A stretch of DNA of 38,395 bases from Lachnospiraceae bacterium (lineage in GTDB: Bacteria > Bacillota > Clostridia > Lachnospirales > Lachnospiraceae): assembly GCA_028692395.1 (NCBI GenBank), contig JAQUXP010000035.1:1-38395 (forward strand), given 5' to 3'. The notes under the pieces were generated by a model, which saw nothing but the letters and a program-made list of their open reading frames with translations, made no database searches and had not been told where the DNA came from. Shown here in pieces: positions 18,297 through 25,847 of this stretch. How positions within the stretch are numbered: position 1 is the first letter of the stretch; each line of letters begins with the position of its first letter. The position numbers were made by a program, and so were the translations under genes.

Positions 18297-19323
18297 GAAT
18301 CAAAAAAAGAAGGGACATGACTGGAATCACTGGGCAAACAGAATCTTTGCAGGAGTTCTTGCCTGCATATTGATCCTTGCCGGTGTACTTGGCGTGATTC
18401 TTTACAGACAAAGCAGGGTATTTCACCTGTCACATGAATATTCAGTGGAAAAACAGCTTCCAAAAGATGTTACCGATTCCAGAAACACGCAGCTTGCCAA
18501 AGGCTTTGCCAGTGCACTCTGCGTTACAGAAGCTAATTACAATCCGGCTAACATAAACGTCACCTCCCCGGACGAAAAAGCTCTGATCTTTAATCTTGAT
18601 ACCAGCACGGTGCTGTTTGCTCAGGGAATCTATGACAGGGTTTACCCTGCAAGCATCACAAAGATTATGACAGCTATCTTAGCTGTAAAATATGGAAATA
18701 TGGATGATGTGATTACCATAACAGTAGACGATCTAAATCTGGAAGAGGGTTCTCAGATGAGTGGCATGCAGGCAGGTGACACCGTTACCATGGACCAGCT
18801 GTTCCATGCACTGATGATCTATTCTGCCAATGACGCAGCTATGGCAATCGCTAATCATATTGGCGGGAATGTCGATAATTTTGTGTCGATGATGAATGAG
18901 GAAGCCAGGACCCTGGGTATGACAGGCACACATTTCGTAAATCCCCATGGATTACATGATGAAAATCATTATACTACGGCATATGATGTATATCTGATGT
19001 TAAATGCCGCATATAAATATACTGAGTTCTATAATGCCATGCAGATGAATGTCTACACCCTGACCGTCACAAAACCAGACGGATCTGAAAGCTCCAGACG
19101 GTTGGATTCCACCGATCATTATCTGACCGGAGAAGCAGCTGCACCAAAGAACGTTACGGTTCTCGGCGGCAAGACCGGAACAACAGGAGAAGCCGGTGCC
19201 TGCCTTGCACTGGTCTCTCAAAATGCATATGGACAGCCCTTTATTTCCGTGATTTTGAATGCACAGAAAAGAGTTATCTTATATCAGGATATGAATATAT
19301 TATTATCACAAATTAATTCTTGA
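18280..19323 (+). CDS. Membrane-anchored D-alanyl-D-alanine carboxypeptidase (DacF/PBP5-type)
   Basis: A serine carboxypeptidase that trims the terminal D-Ala of peptidoglycan stems and thereby tunes cross-linking. A basic tail is followed by one membrane helix (about 19-41), which is likely an uncleaved N-terminal anchor. The S11-peptidase motifs are complete: S125-ITK, SxN in YSANDAA and KTG in GGKTGTTGEAG. Length is 347 residues. The start is uncertain: AGGAGA at 18263-18268 serves either TTG 18271 (too close) or GTG 18280 (11 nt). I prefer GTG, and both overlap mgsA. It lacks the long C-terminal PBP5 domain with amphipathic helix. It closes the shape operon, and the next gene has its own promoter. 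Confidence 0.92.
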   Translation: MKSIDKNQKKKGHDWNHWANRIFAGVLACILILAGVLGVILYRQSRVFHLSHEYSVEKQLPKDVTDSRNTQLAKGFASALCVTEANYNPANINVTSPDEKALIFNLDTSTVLFAQGIYDRVYPASITKIMTAILAVKYGNMDDVITITVDDLNLEEGSQMSGMQAGDTVTMDQLFHALMIYSANDAAMAIANHIGGNVDNFVSMMNEEARTLGMTGTHFVNPHGLHDENHYTTAYDVYLMLNAAYKYTEFYNAMQMNVYTLTVTKPDGSESSRRLDSTDHYLTGEAAAPKNVTVLGGKTGTTGEAGACLALVSQNAYGQPFISVILNAQKRVILYQDMNILLSQINS

Positions 19324-19339
19324 TTTTTACGTTTATGGC

Positions 19340-19368
19340 TTGTAATTTTTGTCTATATACACTATAAT
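19340..19368 (+). promoter_or_regulatory. Predicted strong sigma-A promoter for the P-loop protein
   Basis: TTGTAA (19340-19345), 17 nt, then a perfect TATAAT (19363-19368). The transcript would begin near 19375, giving a leader of about 55 nt with the binding site AAGGAGGAAA at 19415-19424. Confidence 0.75.
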
Positions 19369-19429
19369 ATGACCAAGAACTAAGATGTTTTTAGTAAAAA
19401 TACATATTCAGTCCAAGGAGGAAACTGCT

Positions 19430-19858
19430 ATGGTTCAATTAATTGTTGGCAAAAAAGGAAAGGGCAAGACCAAGTACCTGTTGGATAAGGTGAATGCTGC
19501 AATCAAATCTGCAAATGGAAATATCGTTTATCTGGATAAAAGTTCCAAACATATGTATGAACTGAATAATAAGATACGTCTGATTGACTGTGTAAATTAT
19601 CCCATTAAGAACAGCGATGAATTCGTTGGATTTTTATGTGGTATTCTTTCTCAGGATCACGATCTGGAAGAGATGTATCTGGACAGCTTCCTGTTTAATG
19701 CAAAACTGGAAGATGCCGATGCAGCAGCTATGGAAGAATGTATTGCCCAGCTTGCCAACGTCAGTAAAATCTTTAACGTAACCTTTGTACTAAGTGTTTC
19801 CAGGGACAAAGAAGAGATTCCGGAAAGCTTACATGAGAACATCATTGTTTCTCTTTAA
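19430..19858 (+). CDS. Small P-loop protein of unknown function
   Basis: I do not recognise a characterised function. The 142-residue protein begins with a Walker A-type loop G7-KKG-K-GKT14 immediately after a beta strand (MVQLIVG). It then alternates predicted helices and strands (NIVYLDKSS, FNVTFVLSVSRD, ENIIVSL). MYLDSF around 83-87 could supply a Walker B Asp. It is too short for a full AAA or RecA fold and resembles the N-terminal core of small NTPases; I recall similar small proteins in Lachnospiraceae labelled PilT-like or ATP-binding without evidence. ATG 19430 follows AAGGAGGAAA; the longer frame from 19385 has no binding site. It is monocistronic, with its own strong promoter and terminator. 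Confidence 0.8.
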   Translation: MVQLIVGKKGKGKTKYLLDKVNAAIKSANGNIVYLDKSSKHMYELNNKIRLIDCVNYPIKNSDEFVGFLCGILSQDHDLEEMYLDSFLFNAKLEDADAAAMEECIAQLANVSKIFNVTFVLSVSRDKEEIPESLHENIIVSL

Positions 19859-19870
19859 TGTATTTTAACA

Positions 19871-19902
19871 AAAGCAGGATCTGGATTATCCAGTCCTGCT
19901 TT
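19871..19902. terminator. Bidirectional hairpin terminator between convergent genes
   Basis: Arms AAAGCAGGA-T-CTGGA and TCCAG-TCCTGCTTT pair over 14 bp with one bulged T and a TTA loop. T-rich sequence follows on the plus side (CCTGTTTTTATTTT), and A-rich sequence on the left serves the minus strand. It ends the P-loop gene and the convergent DUF378 gene. Confidence 0.8.
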
Positions 19903-19909
19903 CCTGTTT

Positions 19910-20116
19910 TTATTTTCCGTCAGTAATTCTACCAAATACACTCAGTAAGTATAAACCACATATACCAACTACAATATAGATGATACGGGATAACCAGCTC
20001 AGATTACCAAATAAGAATGCTACAAGATCAAATTTGAATATTCCAATCAATCCCCAGTTTATGGCACCAATAACAGCGATTGTAAGTGCTGTATAGTCAA
20101 GTCCCCTAGAGTTCAT
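19910..20116 (-). CDS. DUF378 family small membrane protein
   Basis: The 68-residue protein has two hydrophobic segments (about 8-30 and 38-60) and the pattern typical of DUF378: LDYTALTIAVIGAINWGLIG near the N-terminus and IIYIVVGICGLYLL in the second helix. No function is known for the family; it is probably an inner-membrane protein. AGGAGG stands 8 nt before the ATG on the minus strand. It is one of only two genes in the left three-quarters of the window on the minus strand and sits alone between convergent and divergent neighbours, so it forms its own unit. Upstream, TGG-TAATAA at moderate distance might be a -10, but I could not find a convincing -35. Confidence 0.85.
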   Translation of the reverse strand: MNSRGLDYTALTIAVIGAINWGLIGIFKFDLVAFLFGNLSWLSRIIYIVVGICGLYLLSVFGRITDGK

Positions 20117-20224
20117 GTCAGATACCTCCTGTTTATTATCTTTCTAGTTTTCAGTAATTCTAGTTTTATTATTACCATTACACGAAAAAATATTCATAAC
20201 TCTTAGAGGAATTCTCATTTTTGC

Positions 20225-20253
20225 TTGAGTAATGTCCTTTAAAATGTTAAAAT
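20225..20253 (+). promoter_or_regulatory. Predicted promoter for the HlyD-like gene, yggS and sepF
   Basis: TTGAGT (20225-20230), 17 nt, TAAAAT (20248-20253) with TG at 20245-20246, an extended -10. The start of transcription near 20260 leaves about 54 nt before the TTG start at 20314. Confidence 0.6.
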
Positions 20254-20313
20254 ATATATGTTCGCTTTATGAATAAAAACCTTTTTTATAAACAAAACAG
20301 CAGGAGTTCTATT

Positions 20314-21693
20314 TTGACTAATAAGAAAAACAACAGACAGAGGAAAAATAATGGTCTTTTTTCTTTTATAAAAAGAATAAACTGGAATATTGGAACCGTC
20401 ATCTTTATGGCACTTTTTCTCTATATGGCGATCAGTCTGATCCTTTATTTGACAGCTGACCACGTATCATCCTATCAGGTAACTGCCGGACCGCTTTCTA
20501 AAAATGAAACCTGTACCGCTATGGCAATTCGTCAGGAATCCCTTGTCACAGCTTCAAACAGCGGTTATGTCACTTACTATACAAGAGACTACGCAAAGGT
20601 AAGCCGTGGAGGAATTGTCTGCGGAATTGGAGCTGCCGAACAGTCCCCAGGGGCCCGGGAATTAACAGAAGCTGATCTTGCGAAGATCAGAACCGATGCT
20701 TCTTCTTTTTCCGGTACTTATAACAGTGCCAGTTTTGAAAACGTCTATGATTTTAAGTATAGTCTGGAAAACAGCCTGTTATCTTTAGACACAGCAGCAG
20801 AAGCGGCAGCCAGTGGTGTTGTGCTCACCACCAGCGATACAGATGGCGTGGTGGTGTATTCCAGTGATGGAATGGAGGATTTTACAGAGGATCAGCTTAC
20901 CGTAGATCTTTTTAGTGGAAAGTCCTATGAGAAGAAGAATCTACGTAGTGAGAACATGATAAATGCCGGTGATCCAATGTATCGAATTGTCAATAATGAG
21001 GAATGGTCCATTGTATTTCCGGTTACGGACAGGCAGACCGTACGCCTTGCAGCAAATACTTCCCTGAAAGTAAAATTTCTAAAGGATGGCAAGACGGCCA
21101 CTGGAACCTTTAAAATTATTACGGTAGATGAACAGCGCTACGGAGAGATCACATTTACCTCGGGCATGACCCGCTATGCAGGAGACCGGTTTCTGGAGGT
21201 GGAACTGGTTACCAATACAAAGACCGGTCTTAAGATCCCGGTTTCATCTATCGTAAGCAAAGAATTCTACACGATACCGGAAACCCTTCAGACGACAAAT
21301 GACAGTAATACTGTGGGCTTCAGACGGGAAGTAAAGGATCAGGATGGAAAAACAACCACAGAATTCATTTCGGCAACGCTGTATGCTGAGACTACGGACG
21401 AGAACACCGGAGAATTAAAGTACTACATTGACACCAGTCTTTTCCAGGATGGAGACATCCTTGTAAATCCGGAAACAAATATCCGCTATACCGTAGGAGA
21501 AACCGCATCCTTAGATGGTGTTTACTGTATTAATAAAGGCTATGCGGTATTCCGGAAGATAGCTATCGTGGATCAGAATGCGGAATTTTGCATCGTGGAT
21601 TCCAATACATCTTTTGGTATTGCACAGTATGATTATATTGCACAGGATGGAAGTTCTGTAAAAGAACAGGAAGTACTGACAACAAGGAGGTAA
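20314..21693 (+). CDS. HlyD-like membrane-anchored protein next to yggS-sepF (TTG start)
   Basis: The protein has a very basic N-terminal tail, one membrane helix (about 27-48) and a large extracytoplasmic part. That part opens with a lipoyl/barrel-like half motif (SNSGYVTYYTRDYAKVSRGG) and ends in beta-rich repeats, as in HlyD-type membrane-fusion proteins. No ABC or RND transporter partner is encoded in the window. I chose TTG 20314: AGGAG at 20302-20306 is 7 nt upstream, while the ATG at 20269 has no binding site and lies only about 9 nt after the predicted transcript start. Length is 459 residues. yggS follows after 6 nt. In Bacillus the same place before ylmE-sepF holds other ylm genes, so a link to division or envelope assembly is possible but unproven. 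Confidence 0.75.
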   Translation: MTNKKNNRQRKNNGLFSFIKRINWNIGTVIFMALFLYMAISLILYLTADHVSSYQVTAGPLSKNETCTAMAIRQESLVTASNSGYVTYYTRDYAKVSRGGIVCGIGAAEQSPGARELTEADLAKIRTDASSFSGTYNSASFENVYDFKYSLENSLLSLDTAAEAAASGVVLTTSDTDGVVVYSSDGMEDFTEDQLTVDLFSGKSYEKKNLRSENMINAGDPMYRIVNNEEWSIVFPVTDRQTVRLAANTSLKVKFLKDGKTATGTFKIITVDEQRYGEITFTSGMTRYAGDRFLEVELVTNTKTGLKIPVSSIVSKEFYTIPETLQTTNDSNTVGFRREVKDQDGKTTTEFISATLYAETTDENTGELKYYIDTSLFQDGDILVNPETNIRYTVGETASLDGVYCINKGYAVFRKIAIVDQNAEFCIVDSNTSFGIAQYDYIAQDGSSVKEQEVLTTRR

Positions 21694-21699
21694 CAAAAC

Positions 21700-22398
21700 A
21701 TGTTAAGAGAAAATCTTAGTGAGGTAGAGGAGAAGATACAGGCCGCCTGTGACAGAAGTGGACGCAGGCGTGAGGAGGTAACACTGATTGCAGTCAGCAA
21801 GACAAAGCCGGTGGAGATGCTCCAGGAAATCTACGACTGTGGACAGCGTGTATTTGGTGAGAATAAGGTACAGGAGCTGGATGAAAAGATTCCACAGATG
21901 CCCTCAGATATCCGCTGGCATCTGATTGGCCATCTGCAGCGCAATAAGGTCAAATATATTGTAGACAAGGTTGCCATGATTCACTCTGTTGATTCTGAGA
22001 GACTAGCCAGTACCATACAGGAAGAAGCCAAAAAGAAGGACTGCATCGTTCCTGTTCTAATTGAAGTAAATGTTGCCGATGAAGAAAGCAAATTTGGTAT
22101 CAGCCTTCCGGAAGCAGCGGAATTGATTGAAAAGATTGCAGTTTATGATCATATTTCCATCCAGGGATTAATGACAATCGCACCGTACGTAAAAGATCCG
22201 GAACAAAATCGTAAAGTTTTTTCACAATTAAAGCAATTAAGTGTTGACATAGCTGGGAAAAACATTAATAATGTTACTATGAGTGTTTTAAGCATGGGCA
22301 TGACAAACGATTATGAGGTTGCAATTGAAGAGGGGGCCACGATGGTACGTGTGGGAACAGGTATCTTTGGTGAGCGCAACTATAATCAAGTTCAATAA
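21700..22398 (+). CDS. YggS/PROSC family PLP-binding protein (PLP homeostasis)
   Basis: Members of this family bind pyridoxal phosphate and keep its free level in balance; no catalytic reaction is established. The TIM-barrel-like sequence shows the PLP lysine in LIAVSKTKP (about residue 36), VFGENKVQEL, WHLIGHLQRNK and VLIEVNVADEESKFGI. The C-terminal LSMGMTNDYEVAIEEGATMVRVGTGIFG is split by the phosphate-binding SMGMTNDY. Length is 232 residues, typical. AAGGAGG precedes the ATG. It lies 6 nt after the HlyD-like gene and 22 nt before sepF, the ylmE-sepF order of Firmicutes. Confidence 0.95.
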   Translation: MLRENLSEVEEKIQAACDRSGRRREEVTLIAVSKTKPVEMLQEIYDCGQRVFGENKVQELDEKIPQMPSDIRWHLIGHLQRNKVKYIVDKVAMIHSVDSERLASTIQEEAKKKDCIVPVLIEVNVADEESKFGISLPEAAELIEKIAVYDHISIQGLMTIAPYVKDPEQNRKVFSQLKQLSVDIAGKNINNVTMSVLSMGMTNDYEVAIEEGATMVRVGTGIFGERNYNQVQ

Positions 22399-22420
22399 AG
22401 GATTAGGAGAATAGATAATA

Positions 22421-22993
22421 ATGAGTGTATTTGATAAGTTTTTAGACGCAATTCGTTTGAATGATGATTATGATGATGAAGATGAATTCTATGATGATGA
22501 TCTGGATGATTATGATGAGGAAGACGAAAAGCCGAAAAAGCGTTTCTTTCATAAATTAAAAGATGATGACTTGGAAGAGGAAGATGTTCCGGTCAAGAAG
22601 AAAGCTGCACAGCCATCCAGACAAACAGCCAAGACAGCACCAAAGCCTCAGCCGAAGCCTGTTGCCAAGGTAACACCAATGCGAAAAAAACAGGGGAACT
22701 TAAATATGGAAGTATGTGTAATTAAACCAAATTCTATGGAAGACACACGGGAGATTGCAGATACACTGCTTGCAAACTGTACCGTAGTATTGAACCTGGA
22801 GGGAATCGATGTTGAGGTTGCTCAGCGTATTATAGATTTTTCTTCTGGAGCATGTTACTCCATCGAGGGAAGTCTGCAGAAGGTTTCCGGTTATATCTTT
22901 ATTCTGACACCTTCAAATGTGGAGATTTCCGGTGATATTCAGGATATCCTGAATGGTGCTTTTGATCTTCCATCCATTCGTACAGAGTTTTAA
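22421..22993 (+). CDS. sepF: Cell division protein SepF
   Basis: SepF binds FtsZ and tethers the Z-ring to the membrane. The N-terminus MSVFDKFLDAIRL is the amphipathic membrane-anchoring helix. It is followed by a strongly acidic low-complexity linker (about 15-38, mostly Asp and Glu), a basic, Pro/Ala/Lys-rich stretch (about 60-90), and the folded SepF domain (about 93-185). That domain holds MEVCVIKPNSMEDTREIAD, CTVVLNLEGIDVEVAQRIIDF and SGACYSIEGSLQKVS, each separated by short turns. Length is 190 residues; the linker is longer and more charged than in Bacillus. TTAGGAGAA lies about 10 nt before the ATG. Confidence 0.94.
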   Translation: MSVFDKFLDAIRLNDDYDDEDEFYDDDLDDYDEEDEKPKKRFFHKLKDDDLEEEDVPVKKKAAQPSRQTAKTAPKPQPKPVAKVTPMRKKQGNLNMEVCVIKPNSMEDTREIADTLLANCTVVLNLEGIDVEVAQRIIDFSSGACYSIEGSLQKVSGYIFILTPSNVEISGDIQDILNGAFDLPSIRTEF

Positions 22994-23057
22994 TTAGATC
23001 GAACAAATAGACAAGATAGCTGTTTCATATCTGATCAGTTACCAGGTACATAAACAC

Positions 23058-23100
23058 AGAGCGTCGGATGAACAGGAACTCTAATTCATCCAGATGCTCT
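23058..23100 (+). other. Imperfect inverted repeat between sepF and aroB
   Basis: Arms 23058-23072 and 23085-23100 (AGAGCGTCGGATGAA against TTCATCCAGATGCTCT) pair over about 14 bp with one mismatch and one bulge around a 12-nt loop. No U-run follows, so it is not an ordinary terminator. It lies 33 nt before the aroB start and could be an RNA processing or stability element, or an attenuator. Confidence 0.55.
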
Positions 23101-23132
23101 GCTGTATTATATCGGAGAAAAAGGAGATTGCG

Positions 23133-24245
23133 ATGAACAAACTGGAAGTGAAAAGGGCAGGAAATGCTGCTGAATTTTCATACGACATTATATGGGAGGA
23201 AGGCTTTGAGAAGTTAACAGAGGCTATCAGATCCCGCAAGCTTGCGAAAGGGAAGATCTGTATTATCTCAGACAGCACCGTAGCAGAGCTTTATCTGGAA
23301 AATCTTAAGGAAGCACTGCAGGGACTTGATACCACTATTACTTCTTTTGTGTTTCCTGCGGGAGAAGCATCAAAAAATCTTGATACAGTAAAAGCAGCAT
23401 ACAGTCATCTGATCGAAGCACATTTTGAAAGAAAAGATCTTCTGATTGCTTTAGGCGGCGGAGTTGTGGGAGACTTAACAGGCTTTACTGCTGCAACCTA
23501 TCTGCGTGGAATTGATTTTATTCAGGTTCCCACCACACTGCTTGCCCAGGTGGACAGCAGCGTAGGGGGGAAAACCGGCGTGGATTTTGATTCCTACAAG
23601 AATATGGTAGGGGCATTTTTACAGCCTCGTCTGGTATACATGAATATGCAGACACTTCACACCCTGCCTGACAGCCAGTTTGCCAGTGGTATGGGAGAGG
23701 TGTTAAAGACCGGCCTTTTACAGGATGCAAAGTTCTATGGATGGACCATTAATCATATGGATGCCATCGAGGAACGGATTTCTCCGGTCCTGGTAAAGAT
23801 GGTTCAGAAGTGTTGTTCCATCAAGGCGGCCATCGTGGAAGAAGATCCAAAGGAACATGGAGTACGTGCTCTGCTGAATCTGGGACATACTGTGGGACAT
23901 GCGGTGGAAAAGCTTAAGAACTTTGAACTGCTTCACGGTCAGTGTGTTGCTTTGGGAACTATTGCCGCTGCTTATATTTCATTCAGACGGGGAATGCTGA
24001 CGGATGAAGAGTTTTACGAGATTCGTGATATGAACGTAGGCTTTGGACTTCCGATCACTGTAGATGGATTAAAGTCAGAGGATATTCTTCAGGCTACAAA
24101 ATCTGATAAGAAGATGGAACAGGGCAGCATCCGATTCGTCCTGCTGGATGGCATCGGACATGCGGTTGTCTCTCACGAAGTGACAGATGCAGAGCTTCTG
24201 GACGGAATTAACTGTATCAATGGAGATCTGTATGATGAAAACTAA
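23133..24245 (+). CDS. aroB: 3-dehydroquinate synthase
   Basis: AroB converts DAHP to 3-dehydroquinate in the shikimate pathway, using NAD and a divalent metal. The NAD-binding glycine loop GGGVVGDLTGF is at 108-118, followed by QVPTTLLAQVDSSVGGKTGVD (131-151), split by the phosphate-binding residues. The metal ligands are E189 (GMGEVLKTG), H252 (NLGHTVGH) and H268 (LLHGQ). Length is 370 residues, typical. ATG 23133 is preceded by AAGGAG; the longer frame from 23094 has none. No other shikimate genes are nearby, so aroB is isolated here between sepF and lspA, which it overlaps by 14 nt. An inverted repeat lies just upstream. Confidence 0.95.
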   Translation: MNKLEVKRAGNAAEFSYDIIWEEGFEKLTEAIRSRKLAKGKICIISDSTVAELYLENLKEALQGLDTTITSFVFPAGEASKNLDTVKAAYSHLIEAHFERKDLLIALGGGVVGDLTGFTAATYLRGIDFIQVPTTLLAQVDSSVGGKTGVDFDSYKNMVGAFLQPRLVYMNMQTLHTLPDSQFASGMGEVLKTGLLQDAKFYGWTINHMDAIEERISPVLVKMVQKCCSIKAAIVEEDPKEHGVRALLNLGHTVGHAVEKLKNFELLHGQCVALGTIAAAYISFRRGMLTDEEFYEIRDMNVGFGLPITVDGLKSEDILQATKSDKKMEQGSIRFVLLDGIGHAVVSHEVTDAELLDGINCINGDLYDEN

Positions 24246-24771
24246 GAAAAATTCTATTTATCTGCTGCTTTCCCTTGCTGTCATCGGGATTTTGACAGCA
24301 CTGGATCAATGGACCAAGTATCTTGCAGTGGCTCACCTGAAAGGACAGCCGGACATCCTGCTGATTCCCGGTGTCCTTCAGCTTCAATATCTGGAGAATC
24401 ACGGAGCAGCTTTTGGAATCCTCCAGAATCAGCAGTGGCTCTTTACGGCACTCACGCTTATTTTTCTGGCCTTTGCACTTTTTGCACTTTATCGTATTCC
24501 GAAGGAAAAACCTTTTATGATCACTTTCTGGGTTCTCACGGTATTGACCGCCGGTGCTCTTGGAAATTTCATAGATCGCCTGGTGCAAAAATACGTGGTA
24601 GATTTTGTATATTTCTCATTGATTAATTTTCCGATCTTCAATGTGGCTGATATCTACTGTACACTCTCTGTTGCTGTATTTTTTATACTGATTCTTTTTG
24701 TTTATAAAGAAGAGCAGCTAACATGTCTGTACCACAGTATTATTCCGGAAAAAAAGAAATCACAGGAGTAA
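24232..24771 (+). CDS. lspA: Lipoprotein signal peptidase (SPase II)
   Basis: LspA cleaves the signal peptide of prolipoproteins after lipid attachment. Four membrane helices are visible (about 9-26, 67-86, 95-113, 142-158). Family motifs are DQWTKYLA, ENHGAAFGI, GALGNFIDR, VVDF and FNVADI, with catalytic aspartates D124 and D140. Length is 179 residues, with a short charged tail (EKKKSQE). I chose ATG 24232, which follows GGAG (24222-24225) and overlaps aroB by 14 nt; the earlier frame start at 24187 adds an unlikely hydrophilic lead. rluD follows after 9 nt, the lspA-rluD pair common in Gram-positives. Confidence 0.95.
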   Translation: MMKTKKNSIYLLLSLAVIGILTALDQWTKYLAVAHLKGQPDILLIPGVLQLQYLENHGAAFGILQNQQWLFTALTLIFLAFALFALYRIPKEKPFMITFWVLTVLTAGALGNFIDRLVQKYVVDFVYFSLINFPIFNVADIYCTLSVAVFFILILFVYKEEQLTCLYHSIIPEKKKSQE

Positions 24772-24780
24772 AGGGAAAGC

Positions 24781-25698
24781 ATGGAAAAGTATATATTACT
24801 TGTAGATCCTGAAGATGAAAAGCTTCGTATAGACCGGTATCTGTCAGAACAGATACCGGATCTTTCACGTTCCAGACTGCAAAAGCTGCTGAAGGAAGGA
24901 CACATTTCCGTAAATGAGCACGCCATAAAGGCAAGCTATGTTGTGCAGGAAAATGATAAAATAAGTATTTTACTTCCGCCTAATCAGGAGCCGGATATTG
25001 AATCAGAAGATATTCCCCTTGATATTCTGTATGAGGACAGTGATCTGCTGGTTGTGAACAAACCTAAGGATATGGTGGTTCATCCCGCTGCAGGGCACTA
25101 TAGCCACACGCTGGTGAATGCGCTGATGTTTCACTGCAAGGACCAGCTTTCCGGCATTAACGGTGTGCTGCGTCCGGGTATTGTACACCGAATCGACAAA
25201 GATACCACCGGAGCACTTGTTGTGTGTAAAAATGATCTGGCGCATCAGGCGCTGGCCGAACAGCTGGCAGTACACTCCATCACCCGCAGATACCGCTGCA
25301 TCGTCCATGGATGCCCCCGGGAAGAGAGGGGACGGATTGAGGGAAACATAGGGCGTCATCCCAAGGACCGAAAGAAGATGGCGATTGTATCACAGGGTGG
25401 AAAGCCTGCCGTCACCCACTACCGGGTTTTAGAACAGTATGAGCAATTTGCCTATGTGGAATGTGAGCTTGAGACGGGGCGCACACACCAGATTCGTGTT
25501 CATATGGCAAGCATCGGACATCCGCTTCTGGGCGATGAACTGTATGGTCCCAGAAAATGCCCGCAAAAAGGACTTCATGGACAGACGCTTCACGCCATGG
25601 TGCTGGGCTTCCAGCATCCGTCTACTGGCAGCTATATGGAATTTACTGCGCCGCTGCCCGAATACTTTACTGCGCTTCTTCAAAAATTCCGGGGATAG
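24781..25698 (+). CDS. RluD-type 23S rRNA pseudouridine synthase (RluA family)
   Basis: This enzyme isomerises uridines in 23S rRNA. An N-terminal S4 RNA-binding domain (about 14-62: LRIDRYLSEQIPDLSRSRL) is followed by the catalytic domain. That domain holds VVNKPKDMVVHPAAGH, the active-site Asp D139 in HRIDKDTTG, RRYRCIVHG, ETGRTHQIRVHMASIGHPLLGDELYG (split by the RTHQIR motif) and a hydrophobic end. Length is 305 residues, normal for RluD and its Bacillus homologue YlyB. It lies 9 nt after lspA with a modest AAGGG site. No clear terminator follows; a new promoter lies about 70 nt downstream. Confidence 0.93.
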   Translation: MEKYILLVDPEDEKLRIDRYLSEQIPDLSRSRLQKLLKEGHISVNEHAIKASYVVQENDKISILLPPNQEPDIESEDIPLDILYEDSDLLVVNKPKDMVVHPAAGHYSHTLVNALMFHCKDQLSGINGVLRPGIVHRIDKDTTGALVVCKNDLAHQALAEQLAVHSITRRYRCIVHGCPREERGRIEGNIGRHPKDRKKMAIVSQGGKPAVTHYRVLEQYEQFAYVECELETGRTHQIRVHMASIGHPLLGDELYGPRKCPQKGLHGQTLHAMVLGFQHPSTGSYMEFTAPLPEYFTALLQKFRG

Positions 25699-25767
25699 AC
25701 GGCACCTGTATTTTTACAGATTCTACGGATTTCTCCGATTTATTTTCATATATTTGTTTAATTTCTA

Positions 25768-25796
25768 TATACTTAACAGACAATTTGAGTTATAAT
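25768..25796 (+). promoter_or_regulatory. Possible promoter for the cytidylate-kinase-like gene
   Basis: A perfect TATAAT (25791-25796), with a poor -35 candidate TATACT (25768-25773) at 17-nt spacing. The AT-rich surroundings weaken the case. Confidence 0.45.
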
Positions 25797-25847
25797 TATA
25801 AAAAAGATACATATAGGATATTACGACGTCCGAAAGGAGAGTGGAAT

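Noticed and set aside
25557-25847. A 97-residue extension of the kinase-like protein
   Set aside because: It covers the rluD 3' end in another frame and the promoter; the P-loop signature begins right after ATG 25848, which has a good ribosome site.
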